Of a stretch of 64,000 nt of DNA, positions 1 to 9,879 are shown one piece after another. The translations under genes were made by a program, and so were the position numbers. Numbering within the stretch: position 1 is the stretch's first letter; each line of letters begins with the position of its first letter. The DNA lies in the NCBI GenBank assembly GCA_003963365.1, contig RXJG01000002.1:513722-577721 (forward strand). Reading direction: 5' to 3'. Origin of the DNA: Sphingobacteriales bacterium. GTDB lineage: Bacteria > Bacteroidota > Bacteroidia > Chitinophagales > Chitinophagaceae. Under the pieces are notes generated by a model that was not told where the DNA came from, made no database searches, and worked only from the letters and a program-made list of their open reading frames with translations.

Positions 1-155
1 TGAAGGATCTTACACTAAAAAGAAAGAACCGGTAAAACCGAAAGAGAAGAAAAAGAAAAAAAGTGATTTGAAGAGTTGGTGATTTGAAAATATGATAACG
101 TGGCATGATGAAGAAATACTTTGCGTCTTTGGGGAAACATTAAACAGTAACCAAT

Positions 156-548
156 ATGTCTCAACGAATAAACATAACCTCAGGCTCACCGTGGGAAGAT
201 ATAGTAGGATACAGCCGTGCGGTTCGTATAGGAAATATTATTGAAGTGGCAGGCACCACCGCCATGGATGGTGATGTGTTAGTAGGAAAAGACGATTTGT
301 ATGCACAAACAAAATATATTTTTCAAAAGGTAGAAAAAGCATTGAAGGAGGCCGGTGCATCTATACAAGACGTGGTAAGAACCAGGATGTTTGTTACGGA
401 TATTGATAAATGGGAAGAAGCAGGAAGGGCACATGGGGAATTTTTTAAAACAATAAAACCCGTAGCCACTATGGTGGAGGTAAATAAACTGATTAATGAA
501 AACCTGTTAATAGAAATAGAAGTTACCGCAATCGTTAGCAGTATATAA
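156..548 (+). CDS. RidA family protein (reactive intermediate/imine deaminase)
   Basis: 130 aa ORF with typical RidA/YjgF features (GNIIEVAGTTAMDGDVLVGKDDLYAQTKYIFQKVEKALKEAG, VVRTRMFVTDI). Confidence 0.9.
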   Translation: MSQRINITSGSPWEDIVGYSRAVRIGNIIEVAGTTAMDGDVLVGKDDLYAQTKYIFQKVEKALKEAGASIQDVVRTRMFVTDIDKWEEAGRAHGEFFKTIKPVATMVEVNKLINENLLIEIEVTAIVSSI

Positions 549-664
549 GATCATTTAATACTATCAGCTGTAAGCATTAATATTGATAATGGCTCTTCAC
601 AATCCTGCTGATTTTCAATTTTTAAAAGTATATTGCGGCCCGTTTGCAAATAATCTGACTGCTT

Positions 665-2320
665 ATGAGTTTTAAGAATTATAAAGTCCCCTATGCTGTT
701 GATGAAAAATATAGTAAAAAGGCAGCTTATTTCTCCATGGAGTTTGCTGTTCATCAGCCGTTGAAAATTTACAGTGGTGGTTTAGGTTTTCTCGCCGGTT
801 CACATTTGCGCAGCGCATACGAGTTACGACAAAACATGATTGGTATTGGTATATTGTGGAAGTATGGTTATTACGACCAGGCCCGCAACCAGGACCAAAC
901 TTTACAAGTGCAGTGGAATGAAAAAATCTATAGTTTTTTAGAAGATACGAATATAAAATTCCAGATTACCATTCATGATCATCCTATTTGGGTAAAAGCC
1001 TGGTATCTCAACCCGGAAACATTTAAATCAGCTCCTTTATTTTTATTAAGTACTGATTTACCGGAGAATGATTATGTTTCTCAAACCATTACCCACCGTT
1101 TATATGATGCCAATGTGGCTACTAAAGTTGCACAATTTATATTGTTAGGTGTGGGGGGGGCTAAACTGATTGATGAATTACTTTTTCAACCCGATGTTTA
1201 TCATCTGAATGAAGCCCATGGTGTTTCTGCAGCTTTTTATCTTTATAAAAAATTAGGCAGTAAAGAAGAGGTGAAAAAACGATTGGTCTTTACTACACAT
1301 ACTCCCGAGGAAGCCGGCAATGAAAAGCATGATATTCATTTATGCGAAAAGATGAGTTATTTCTGCGGAGTGCCTTTGGAGGAAGTAAGAAAAGTTACCG
1401 GCATGGAAGGCGACCAGTTTAATCATTCATTGGCGGCCTTACGTTTTGCAAGGTTAAGTAACGGGGTTTCGCAACTGCATGGTGAAGTATCCCGGCAAAT
1501 GTGGAGTAAGTATGATAATGTTGCTCCTATTAAAGCTATAACCAATGCACAAAACTGGCGTTACTGGGCCGATAAGCAAATGTATTTTGCTATGGATGAG
1601 AGTAACGACGAACGTTTTGATGACCGCAAGAATTATTTAAAACGCCGTTCTTTTGAGATAGTGGCTGATCAGACAGGAAAATTATTTGATCCAAATATTT
1701 TAACCATCGTTTGGGCAAGACGTTTTGCCGGGTATAAAAGAGCTGATATGATTACCCGTGATCAAAAGCGTTTCAATGCATTGATGAATAACAAAAAATA
1801 TCCTGTTCAACTGATATGGGCCGGCAAGCCATACCCCGTTGATTATCCTGCCATCAGTGAATTCAACAGCCTGGTTCATTTAAGCAAGCAGTATAAGAAT
1901 ATGGCTGTTTGTATTGGATATGAACTGGGGTTAAGTAAACGCCTTAAACAAGCAGCTGATATCTGGTTAAATAATCCACGGGTACCCAGGGAAGCCAGTG
2001 GAACCAGTGGAATGACGGCAGCTATGAATGGTGCTGTAAACTTCAGCACATTTGATGGTTGGATATGTGAATTTATAGATCATGGTAATAATGGTTTTGT
2101 TGTTCCACCGGTTGATTACAGTAAGATGAATGTACAGGAGCAGGATCAGTATGATCTTGATCAGTTGTATGATATACTCGAGAACCAAATTCTGCCAATG
2201 TATTATGAACGTCCGGATGTATGGCGCCAGATCATGAAAAATGGTATGAGAGATGTTCGCTTCCGGTTTGATGCCGGAAGAATGGCAAATGAATATTATG
2301 AAAAACTGTATAACGGGTAA
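665..2320 (+). CDS. alpha-glucan family phosphorylase (glycogen phosphorylase-like)
   Basis: 551 aa; AAYFSMEFAVHQPLKIYSGGLGFLAGSH and NNPRVPREASGTSGMTAAMNGAVNFSTFDGW motifs of the short bacterial glucan phosphorylases. Confidence 0.9.
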   Translation: MSFKNYKVPYAVDEKYSKKAAYFSMEFAVHQPLKIYSGGLGFLAGSHLRSAYELRQNMIGIGILWKYGYYDQARNQDQTLQVQWNEKIYSFLEDTNIKFQITIHDHPIWVKAWYLNPETFKSAPLFLLSTDLPENDYVSQTITHRLYDANVATKVAQFILLGVGGAKLIDELLFQPDVYHLNEAHGVSAAFYLYKKLGSKEEVKKRLVFTTHTPEEAGNEKHDIHLCEKMSYFCGVPLEEVRKVTGMEGDQFNHSLAALRFARLSNGVSQLHGEVSRQMWSKYDNVAPIKAITNAQNWRYWADKQMYFAMDESNDERFDDRKNYLKRRSFEIVADQTGKLFDPNILTIVWARRFAGYKRADMITRDQKRFNALMNNKKYPVQLIWAGKPYPVDYPAISEFNSLVHLSKQYKNMAVCIGYELGLSKRLKQAADIWLNNPRVPREASGTSGMTAAMNGAVNFSTFDGWICEFIDHGNNGFVVPPVDYSKMNVQEQDQYDLDQLYDILENQILPMYYERPDVWRQIMKNGMRDVRFRFDAGRMANEYYEKLYNG

Positions 2321-2343
2321 TTAATTTCTGCTTTAATAGATTA

Positions 2344-2382
2344 AACCGTCCTGTTAATAGTAATAGCAGGGCGGTTTTTTAG
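2344..2382 (+). terminator. Rho-independent terminator-like hairpin
   Basis: AACCGTCCTG...CAGGGCGGTT followed by T run, directly downstream of glucan phosphorylase. Confidence 0.75.
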
Positions 2383-2405
2383 TTGCATTCAACTAATTTT
2401 GACGA

Positions 2406-2837
2406 ATGGAATATTCAAAACAGGTGGAAGTACGCTGGGCTGATCTTGATCCTAATTTTCATGTATTACATTCTAAGTATTACGATTTTGGTGCGTATAT
2501 CCGTATGAGTTATTTAACGGAGAACGGAATTACACCACAAGCATTAAGCAAGCATCATATTGGTCCGATTATTTTCAGGGAAGAATGTATTTTCAGAAGG
2601 GAGATAAAATTTAAGGACCAGGTACAAATTACTTTAGAATTAGCTAAGGCAAAGAGAGATATAAGCCGATGGTCAATGCAACATCAAATTATTCTCAATG
2701 AAAAAACACTGGCAGCACAAATAACAGTGGATGGGGCATGGATGGATACTATGCATCGCAAACTCGCCACACCACCGGAAGAATTTATTGCAGCATTTGA
2801 TGCTATTCCCAAAGCAAAAGATTTTGAATGGATGTAA
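2406..2837 (+). CDS. acyl-CoA thioesterase, hot-dog fold (4HBT)
   Basis: 143 aa; VRWADLDPNFHVLHSKYYDF motif. Confidence 0.85.
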   Translation: MEYSKQVEVRWADLDPNFHVLHSKYYDFGAYIRMSYLTENGITPQALSKHHIGPIIFREECIFRREIKFKDQVQITLELAKAKRDISRWSMQHQIILNEKTLAAQITVDGAWMDTMHRKLATPPEEFIAAFDAIPKAKDFEWM

Positions 2838-2951
2838 ATTAATCTTCCATTCCTGGTGTTCTCAGTGTTCTCCCCGGTGAATTTTGTGGTAAATCCTTCG
2901 ATAAACTCAGGATGACAAACCACAGGGAACACAAAGAAAAATGAGTAAATT

Positions 2952-3494
2952 TTATTGTTTGTTTTCGCAATAAGTTTTTAATCTTTCCAATCCATCTTCT
3001 AAAACAGGCCCGTAGATTTTATCCAGTACAATGCCTTTTAGTTTGGCCCACGGGTACCATTTAATATGCACATTCATTCTCCATTCCACTAAAACAAACT
3101 GTGCCTTTGGATTCGTGTACAATTTTAAAGAGCCGGGAGAAAGATTATAACCGGTCAATTCATTTTCTGTTGCTACTTCATCTGCTGTTAATTTTTTAAT
3201 GGTAATCTTACCTTTTTTGGAGAGATTACTCTTTACATTCCATGCATAAGAAGAATTGATTTTATTGGGAGTTGAATCCACCCGAACAGTAAACAAACTA
3301 TCAGCTGCCGACCATGGCATCCATTGCTTCCATTTGTTTACATTGCTGATGGCTTCATATACTTTTTCTTTAGGTGCATATACTTCAACCACACGGGTAA
3401 CTTTTACTGTGGATGGAATTAATAAAGAAAATAAAGCAAAGATGATAGCTAATACAACCAGTCCCACCATCAACATTTTTACATTTCGGATCAT
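2952..3494 (-). CDS. SRPBCC family protein (START/polyketide cyclase-like), N-terminal TM helix
   Basis: ORF 2952..3548; likely start MIRNVKMLMVGL; VVEVYAPKEKVYEAISNVNKWKQWMPWS. Confidence 0.8.
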   Translation of the reverse strand: MIRNVKMLMVGLVVLAIIFALFSLLIPSTVKVTRVVEVYAPKEKVYEAISNVNKWKQWMPWSAADSLFTVRVDSTPNKINSSYAWNVKSNLSKKGKITIKKLTADEVATENELTGYNLSPGSLKLYTNPKAQFVLVEWRMNVHIKWYPWAKLKGIVLDKIYGPVLEDGLERLKTYCENKQ

Positions 3495-3516
3495 AGAAAA
3501 GATTAAGTCATTAAAA

Positions 3517-4620
3517 TCAGGATTCCCACTTAAATACTCTTGAGGCAATAATAAACATAATTATTCCCCATGCTGCTAAGATGATCACTTCAGATGGTGT
3601 TTCCCAGATATGCAGTCCTTCAAAAGAAACTTTACGCATGGCATCATTCAATGCCGTAAGCGGAAGAAATTTGATGAACCCCTGCATGCCAGCAGGCAAT
3701 GCTGATTTAGGAAAGAAAGTTCCGCTTAAAAAATATTGAGGAAACATAAACAGGTTAGCATAAATAGGGATTACGTTTTGGTTTTTAGCCACACTACTGA
3801 TAAAAAATCCAAAACCCATAAATACAATGAGGCCAAAAAAGCTTAACAGGATCAATTCAAAGAAAGTGATCCAGCCGTTGGATAAAGTAAACCCGTAAAA
3901 GAATTTACCAAACAATATCAGTACTACTGCAGTTGCCAGTTGAAATAAAATACGGGCAATACTTTCGCCGGCTACAATATATCCTTTCTTAATAGGAGTG
4001 GAGTACATCCGCTTCAGCACGAGTGTTTCTCTTAAGCTGAAGAAAACAAAAGCAACTCCAAATACCGCCGCACCAATTAATGAAAAGCCAAGCATGCCGG
4101 GTAAATAAAAATCTATTAGTTTATAGGGCCTGCCTTTTATTTCATCGGTAGTTATTTTAGCAATTGTTTTAGTGGAAGGAAAAGCTGCCTCATCAATTTT
4201 AGCAATAACACTATTTAATATCGTGGTAAGAATATTAAGGTCCTGTCTTTGTACTGCAGAACTTGTTTTTAAATTCAATACATAGGGATTGGTACTATCA
4301 TTGCTTTTATTAATGCTTATAATGGCCGTTATTCTTCCTTTCTTTAACCGGTCTTGTATATCCTGCTCATCACTTTTAATAATATTTACCGCACTTATAT
4401 TTTTAATAGCAACATAAAGCACATTTAACGTATCGCTTTTTTTATCAATAGCCACATCTACGCTAATACCCCCGCCACCACTTAGTGCCCCAAAAATGAC
4501 AATAAGCACAATTGGGAAAAACAAACTGAAGAAAACAGCCTGCGGACTTTTAAATATTGCTTTGGTACTTGCCTTTACAATAGACCACATGGCGGTCCAT
4601 TGACTGTATGGTTTATTCAT
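3517..4620 (-). CDS. ABC-2 type transporter permease
   Basis: 367 aa; multi-TM, PQYFLSGTFFPKSALPAGMQGFIKFLPLTALNDAMR. Confidence 0.85.
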   Translation of the reverse strand: MNKPYSQWTAMWSIVKASTKAIFKSPQAVFFSLFFPIVLIVIFGALSGGGGISVDVAIDKKSDTLNVLYVAIKNISAVNIIKSDEQDIQDRLKKGRITAIISINKSNDSTNPYVLNLKTSSAVQRQDLNILTTILNSVIAKIDEAAFPSTKTIAKITTDEIKGRPYKLIDFYLPGMLGFSLIGAAVFGVAFVFFSLRETLVLKRMYSTPIKKGYIVAGESIARILFQLATAVVLILFGKFFYGFTLSNGWITFFELILLSFFGLIVFMGFGFFISSVAKNQNVIPIYANLFMFPQYFLSGTFFPKSALPAGMQGFIKFLPLTALNDAMRKVSFEGLHIWETPSEVIILAAWGIIMFIIASRVFKWES

Positions 4621-4717
4621 AATGCAAAATAAGGCTCAAATCTATTAGATAATTCGGCCCCTGCAAAAACATTTGCTTAATCCGCTATTTTATGCATCTT
4701 GCTGCCTGATTGTAATT

Positions 4718-5200
4718 ATGGCAAAATTGGTTTTATTAATCGGGGCTAATATGGGTAACAGGGAAAAAAACCTGTCAGCAGCCGTTAAAAAAATTGGTAA
4801 ACGGATTGGTAAAGTACTTCGGTCTTCTGCTTATTACGAAACAGCCGCCTGGGGCAATACTGAACAACCCGATTTTTTAAACCAGGTGTTGATTGCCGAA
4901 ACAAAAAAAACTGCCTCTGCAGTAATGCAGCAAATTTTGGCTATTGAAAAAGAACTGGGCCGTATCCGTACAGTGAAAAATGCCCCACGTTTAATTGATA
5001 TTGATATCTTATTTTACGATAAAGAGATTCATGCTGAAGATGAACTCAGCATTCCGCACCCGCAAATACCTAACAGGCGTTTTGTTTTGGTTCCGTTAAA
5101 TGAACTGATCCCTAATTTCAAACACCCATCGATTAAGAAAAGCATCCACAAATTATTATTACAGTGCAAAGACAAACTGGAAGTAAAAAAACTGCGTTGA
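4718..5200 (+). CDS. folK: 2-amino-4-hydroxy-6-hydroxymethyldihydropteridine diphosphokinase
   Basis: LIGANMGNREKNL, RLIDIDILFYD, IPHPQIPNRRFVLVPLNEL. Confidence 0.9.
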   Translation: MAKLVLLIGANMGNREKNLSAAVKKIGKRIGKVLRSSAYYETAAWGNTEQPDFLNQVLIAETKKTASAVMQQILAIEKELGRIRTVKNAPRLIDIDILFYDKEIHAEDELSIPHPQIPNRRFVLVPLNELIPNFKHPSIKKSIHKLLLQCKDKLEVKKLR

Positions 5201-5293
5201 TTACACAGAACTTTTCCACAACTTACTCATTCCAAAATTTTAATTGACTCGTATTTACTTATTTTGGCAGCGAAACGTTTAACGGTTTAAGAG

Positions 5294-5959
5294 TTGAATG
5301 ATTATTTGTTTTCAGCAACCAGTTACATGAACTATCATTTCATCACCATAGAAGGCAATATCGGCGCAGGTAAAACAACATTATCACACCTGCTGGCCAG
5401 GCATTACAATGCAAGGCTGATATTGGAAGAGTTTGCTGATAATCCTTTTTTGGCCAAGTTTTATGAAAACCCTCAGCAATATGCTTTTCCGGTTGAATTA
5501 TTTTTTATGGCAGAAAGGTATAAGCAGCTGAAAGACCTTATTCATACTAAAGATCTTTTTCAGAACATTACGGTTTCTGATTATTTGTTTACCAAATGTT
5601 TGCTTTTTGCCAAAGTAAACCTGGCGGAAGATGAGTTTCGTTTATACCAGCGATTGTTTGATATCATTCATCAGCAATTGGTGCAGCCGGATATATTAAT
5701 CTACTTACATGCACCGGTAAGTAAACTGCAGGAAAACATCCGCAAACGTCAGCGCAGCTATGAACAAAATATCCCGGATGATTATTTGTTCAATATTCAA
5801 CAAACTTATACGCATTACATCAAACAACATAATATTAAAACGCTTTTTGTAGATGCCAGCAATGCCGATTTCACCGGTAATGAAGAACATTTAAAAATTA
5901 TTACCGATGCATTGGATAAAGAATATGAATATGGCCAATACTACATCACTTTGCCCTAG
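5294..5959 (+). CDS. deoxynucleoside kinase
   Basis: ITIEGNIGAGKTTLSHLLA P-loop plus dNK-type features; possible internal start at 5327. Confidence 0.88.
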   Translation: MNDYLFSATSYMNYHFITIEGNIGAGKTTLSHLLARHYNARLILEEFADNPFLAKFYENPQQYAFPVELFFMAERYKQLKDLIHTKDLFQNITVSDYLFTKCLLFAKVNLAEDEFRLYQRLFDIIHQQLVQPDILIYLHAPVSKLQENIRKRQRSYEQNIPDDYLFNIQQTYTHYIKQHNIKTLFVDASNADFTGNEEHLKIITDALDKEYEYGQYYITLP

Positions 5960-6001
5960 CTGTGCCGGTAATCGTTTGTTTCTTAGTTTTGCATCTATTA
6001 C

Positions 6002-7249
6002 ATGAAACCAAGGTTTAATCTCCCGCAAAGTTTATCACCTCTCCATGAAAAAGAATTCCGGTTCTTTGTAACGGCCCGTTTCTTTTTAATTATGGCATTG
6101 CGTATGGTGGGTACCGTGGTGGCCTATGAATTATTTCAAATTACTAAAAGCTCTTTTTCAATTGGCCTGGTTGGTTTATCGGAGTTTGTACCGGTGTTTT
6201 CATTGGCTTTGTATGCAGGACATATAATCGACCGGTCAGATAAACGAAAGATATTACTGCGGGGAATTTTTTGTTACGGTTTGTGCATAGTAGCATTGAT
6301 TGTAGTAACCGTTCCGGCAGTGCAGCAGCTATTCAATAAACATTTACTCGAAATATCTTTTTATGCAGTGATATTTGGCACCGGTATTACCCGTGCTTTT
6401 GTTGGGCCTACAACCAACGCTATCATTTCGCAGTTAGTACCAAGAAATATTTTACCGCTGGCGGCCAATATCAGTTCCTCCACCTGGTTAGTAGCGTCTA
6501 TTCTTGGTCATGCTTCGGCAGGATTTTTTATTGCCTGGTTTGGGGTAAATACCACTTTCACTATCATATTGGTGTATGCGGTAACGGCAGCAATTGTTAT
6601 TTCTTTTATCAAACCCAAACCAATTGTGGCAAAAAATATTGATATCGGTGCATGGGATAGTGTGAAAGAGGGATTACAGTTTGTTCGCAGTAATAAAATT
6701 ATGCTGGGTGCTATTTCGCTGGATCTGTTTGCGGTATTGTTCGGTGGCGCAGTAGCATTAATACCTGAGTTTGCCAATAAAATTTTAAATGTTGGTCCCA
6801 TTGGTTTTGGCTGGTTAAATGCGGCGATTGATATTGGTTCAGTTATTATCATTGTTACACTTACTTTCTTCCCCATGAAGAAACACCAGGGCTATAAATT
6901 ATTTTTTGCCGTAGCCGGTTTTGGTTTGTGTATTATCACTTTTGGATTTTCTACTAACTTCTGGTTATCTTTTTTTGCAATGGTGATGGCAGGTGTGTTT
7001 GATGGTATCAGTGTGATTGTTCGGGGTACGGTGCTGCAGTTAACTACTCCTGATGAAATGCGGGGAAGGGTGGGGTCGGTTAATTCTATGTTCATCAATT
7101 CTTCCAATGAGCTGGGACAATTTGAAAGCGGGTTTACTTCAAGAATAATGGGTACGGTACCCGCAGTAATATTTGGTGGAACGATGACTCTGTTGGTAGT
7201 AATCATCACCTGGTTCAAAGCCCCCAAACTTCGCAAGTTTGAATATTGA
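6002..7249 (+). CDS. MFS transporter
   Basis: 415 aa, about 12 TM, LYAGHIIDRSDKRKILL motif, EntS-like. Confidence 0.88.
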   Translation: MKPRFNLPQSLSPLHEKEFRFFVTARFFLIMALRMVGTVVAYELFQITKSSFSIGLVGLSEFVPVFSLALYAGHIIDRSDKRKILLRGIFCYGLCIVALIVVTVPAVQQLFNKHLLEISFYAVIFGTGITRAFVGPTTNAIISQLVPRNILPLAANISSSTWLVASILGHASAGFFIAWFGVNTTFTIILVYAVTAAIVISFIKPKPIVAKNIDIGAWDSVKEGLQFVRSNKIMLGAISLDLFAVLFGGAVALIPEFANKILNVGPIGFGWLNAAIDIGSVIIIVTLTFFPMKKHQGYKLFFAVAGFGLCIITFGFSTNFWLSFFAMVMAGVFDGISVIVRGTVLQLTTPDEMRGRVGSVNSMFINSSNELGQFESGFTSRIMGTVPAVIFGGTMTLLVVIITWFKAPKLRKFEY

Positions 7250-7289
7250 TTCCTTCGTAACTTACACTAAGAACATAAAACTTACAACT

Positions 7290-7598
7290 ATGATCTCCTA
7301 CGACACCGTTTCTGAGGCCGTAAATGGACTCAAACAAAGAGGCTACAATATTGATTTTAATGTGGAGTATGATTGCATTGTGTGTCATGAAACACCATTG
7401 TCGTTACTGCCCAATGAATTTGAGATAACAGAAGTACATCGCTTTGAAGGTGATACCGATCCGGCTGATGAAGCGGTGGTGTATGCTATCGAGAGCAAGC
7501 ATGGAGAAAAAGGAGTATTGGTAAATGCATTTGGAATTTACAGTGACAGTGTGAGTGATGAGTTGATTGAAAAGCTGAAGATGCAGCATCATAATTAA
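7290..7598 (+). CDS. conserved hypothetical protein
   Basis: MISYDTVSEAVNGLKQRGYNIDFNVEYDCIVCHETPLSLLPNEFEI; small phosphoribosylpyrophosphate-synthetase-annotated Bacteroidota family. Confidence 0.6.
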   Translation: MISYDTVSEAVNGLKQRGYNIDFNVEYDCIVCHETPLSLLPNEFEITEVHRFEGDTDPADEAVVYAIESKHGEKGVLVNAFGIYSDSVSDELIEKLKMQHHN

Positions 7599-7619
7599 TT
7601 GCCGGGTTTATTATATTAA

Positions 7620-8204
7620 ATGAATACAGACTTACTTCTTCAACATATATCCAAACACATAAGCCTTACCGGTGAGGAAGAGGATATTTTAAAATCGGTT
7701 CTTCATTCCAAAAAAATAAAGAAGAAACATTTTTTATTGCAGGAAGGTGAAGTGAATAAAACGGCCACTTTTGTTACTTCCGGCATCCTCCGCATTTATT
7801 CTATTGATAAAAATGGGTTTGAACATATACTGCAGTTTGCCCCGCCGGGCTGGTGGATTGGTGATATGAAAAGTGCGATTACCCAGCAACCGGCCACTTT
7901 GAATATTGATGCTATTGAAGACACCGAAATAATATGGATCAGTAAAGAAGATTTAGAGAAACTCTATGCTGCTGTTCCAAAGTTTGAACGTTTCTTCCGC
8001 ATATTGGCGGAGAATTCTATCGCCTCGTACCAGCAACGATTAGTTAATAATCTCAGTCTTTCAGCGGCAGAACGGTATGATAATTTTTGTAAGCTCTATC
8101 CATCTTTAGTTCAGAATTTACCACAAAAGCAAGTGGCTTCTTATATTGGTGTTACACCTGAGTTTCTCAGTAAAATGCTGAGTAATCTTTCTGAAAAGAA
8201 ATAA
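7620..8204 (+). CDS. Crp/Fnr family transcriptional regulator
   Basis: cNMP-binding-like N-terminus and C-terminal HTH VASYIGVTPEFLSKMLSNLS. Confidence 0.85.
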   Translation: MNTDLLLQHISKHISLTGEEEDILKSVLHSKKIKKKHFLLQEGEVNKTATFVTSGILRIYSIDKNGFEHILQFAPPGWWIGDMKSAITQQPATLNIDAIEDTEIIWISKEDLEKLYAAVPKFERFFRILAENSIASYQQRLVNNLSLSAAERYDNFCKLYPSLVQNLPQKQVASYIGVTPEFLSKMLSNLSEKK

Positions 8205-8351
8205 ACATCCCGGTTATTTAATCTTCAGGGCTTTAGCTCTCAATTTATTGGGCAGTAAATATTCTTAATCTACATTAAGTCCGCCCCTTAATCTTTATTA
8301 TTGGAAGAGGAGTAGTGTTGGTTGTAGTTTTGTGTTCATTAAGGAGATAAT

Positions 8352-8717
8352 ATGAATACAACAAACATTTTACTGGTTGGCAACAATGAAGAACAATCAA
8401 ACAACTGGATCAAACTTTTAAATGACCGCAACGAATGGAAAGCAGAACATGCTTTAACAGACGAAGAAGCGATTGAAAAATTTCATCAATACCATTTTGA
8501 TGTGGTAGTGCTGGGCAATGATCTTTCTGCAGATGCAGTAAAGAAACTGAACAAACTGTGTACGTTTCAGCATGAAGATGTAATAGTGATCAACAACACG
8601 GCTGATCTTGCAGAAAAGATAAGTGAAGCATTGAAAGCACAAAAAAGAAATAATACTACTTTCTCATTTGTGGATGATGCTTTGAAAAGTGCAGGATTAA
8701 ATATTAACATACAATAA
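8352..8717 (+). CDS. receiver-like hypothetical protein lacking the usual phospho-acceptor Asp
   Basis: NILLVGNNEEQSNNWIKLL...FDVVVLGNDLSADAVKKL resembles a REC fold. Confidence 0.5.
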   Translation: MNTTNILLVGNNEEQSNNWIKLLNDRNEWKAEHALTDEEAIEKFHQYHFDVVVLGNDLSADAVKKLNKLCTFQHEDVIVINNTADLAEKISEALKAQKRNNTTFSFVDDALKSAGLNINIQ

Positions 8718-8824
8718 CCTCGTGTATTGAGAGACTTCTTTGTGCACCTTGTGGTAAAGATTTTAAACCACAAAGTACACAAGGAAAAAACACAAAGGTC
8801 ACAATAAATAAAAAGGGAATAATT

Positions 8825-9691
8825 ATGAAAAGACAAATTGAAAGAGTAATACCAAAACAGGCAAGACCCGGAATGGTGGGTGATGGATTCAGGGTGTATA
8901 ATTTTATTCCCGGTGCTGTTTTGCAAAGAAGGATCAGTCCATTTTTAATGCTCGATTTTGCAGCTGAATTTAATTTCACTCCATCTGAAAAAGTAAGAGG
9001 TGTGGATGTACATCCGCATAAAGGTTTTGAAACCGTTACCATTGCCTATAAAGGAAGTGTGGCGCATCATGACAGTGCGGGTAATAGCGGTATCATCAAT
9101 TCCGGTGATGTACAATGGATGACTGCCGGTGCAGGTATCTTACACAAAGAATATCATGAACAGGAATTTTCTAAACGGGGCGGACCATTTGAAATGGTTC
9201 AGTTATGGGTGAATCTTCCTAAAAAACATAAATCCGTTGCACCACATTACCAGGCTATCACTGCTGATAAGATGGGTAAATATGTTATTCCAAACAATGG
9301 CGGTATAGTGAATGTAATTGCCGGAAAGGTAAATGATGTAAAAGGACCGGCGGCTACTTATTCACCGGTGAACTTGTTTGATATTAAATTAAACAAAGGA
9401 GCGGAGTTGAACTTTACGATCCCTGCCAGTCATAATGCTGCTATGTTAATGGTAAACGGAACAGCCCTGGCAGATGAAACAGCAGTGGCAGAACATAGTT
9501 TTGTATTATTCAAGGATGGTGGTGAAGAAATAACTATCAAAGCAGATAGTGATGCGGTGATCTTATTCATGAGCGGAGAACCTATCAATGAACCTATCGC
9601 CAGCTACGGACCTTTTGTGATGAACACACAGGAAGAAATTTATGAAGCGATTGAAGAATTCCAGGCTGGTAAATTCGGAACCTTAGTATAA
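8825..9691 (+). CDS. pirin family protein
   Basis: VHPHKGFETVTIAYKGSVAHHDSAGNSGIINSGDVQWMTAGAGILHKEYH. Confidence 0.92.
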   Translation: MKRQIERVIPKQARPGMVGDGFRVYNFIPGAVLQRRISPFLMLDFAAEFNFTPSEKVRGVDVHPHKGFETVTIAYKGSVAHHDSAGNSGIINSGDVQWMTAGAGILHKEYHEQEFSKRGGPFEMVQLWVNLPKKHKSVAPHYQAITADKMGKYVIPNNGGIVNVIAGKVNDVKGPAATYSPVNLFDIKLNKGAELNFTIPASHNAAMLMVNGTALADETAVAEHSFVLFKDGGEEITIKADSDAVILFMSGEPINEPIASYGPFVMNTQEEIYEAIEEFQAGKFGTLV

Positions 9692-9697
9692 AGCGAT

Positions 9698-9729
9698 AAC
9701 CGGGTAAAGTATCTACTTCCCGGTTTTTT
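9698..9729 (+). terminator. Rho-independent terminator-like hairpin
   Basis: AACCGGG...CCCGGTT plus T run after pirin ORF. Confidence 0.75.
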
Positions 9730-9762
9730 TATTCCTTGTGCCCTTTGTGTAAATACTTTGTG

Positions 9763-9796
9763 TTCTTTGTGGTAAAAATTCTCATACCACAAAGAA
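9763..9796. repeat. palindromic intergenic repeat (CTTTGTGGTA/TACCACAAAG family)
   Basis: CTTTGTGGTA-loop-TACCACAAAG; similar ACCACAAAG...ACACAAGG sequence at about 8740-8805. Confidence 0.7.
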
Positions 9797-9879
9797 GACA
9801 AGGAAAACACAAGGAGCACAAGGAAAGATAATAATCGAAACACAAAATTTTTTTGAAACCTTTTATCGAATATTGAGAT

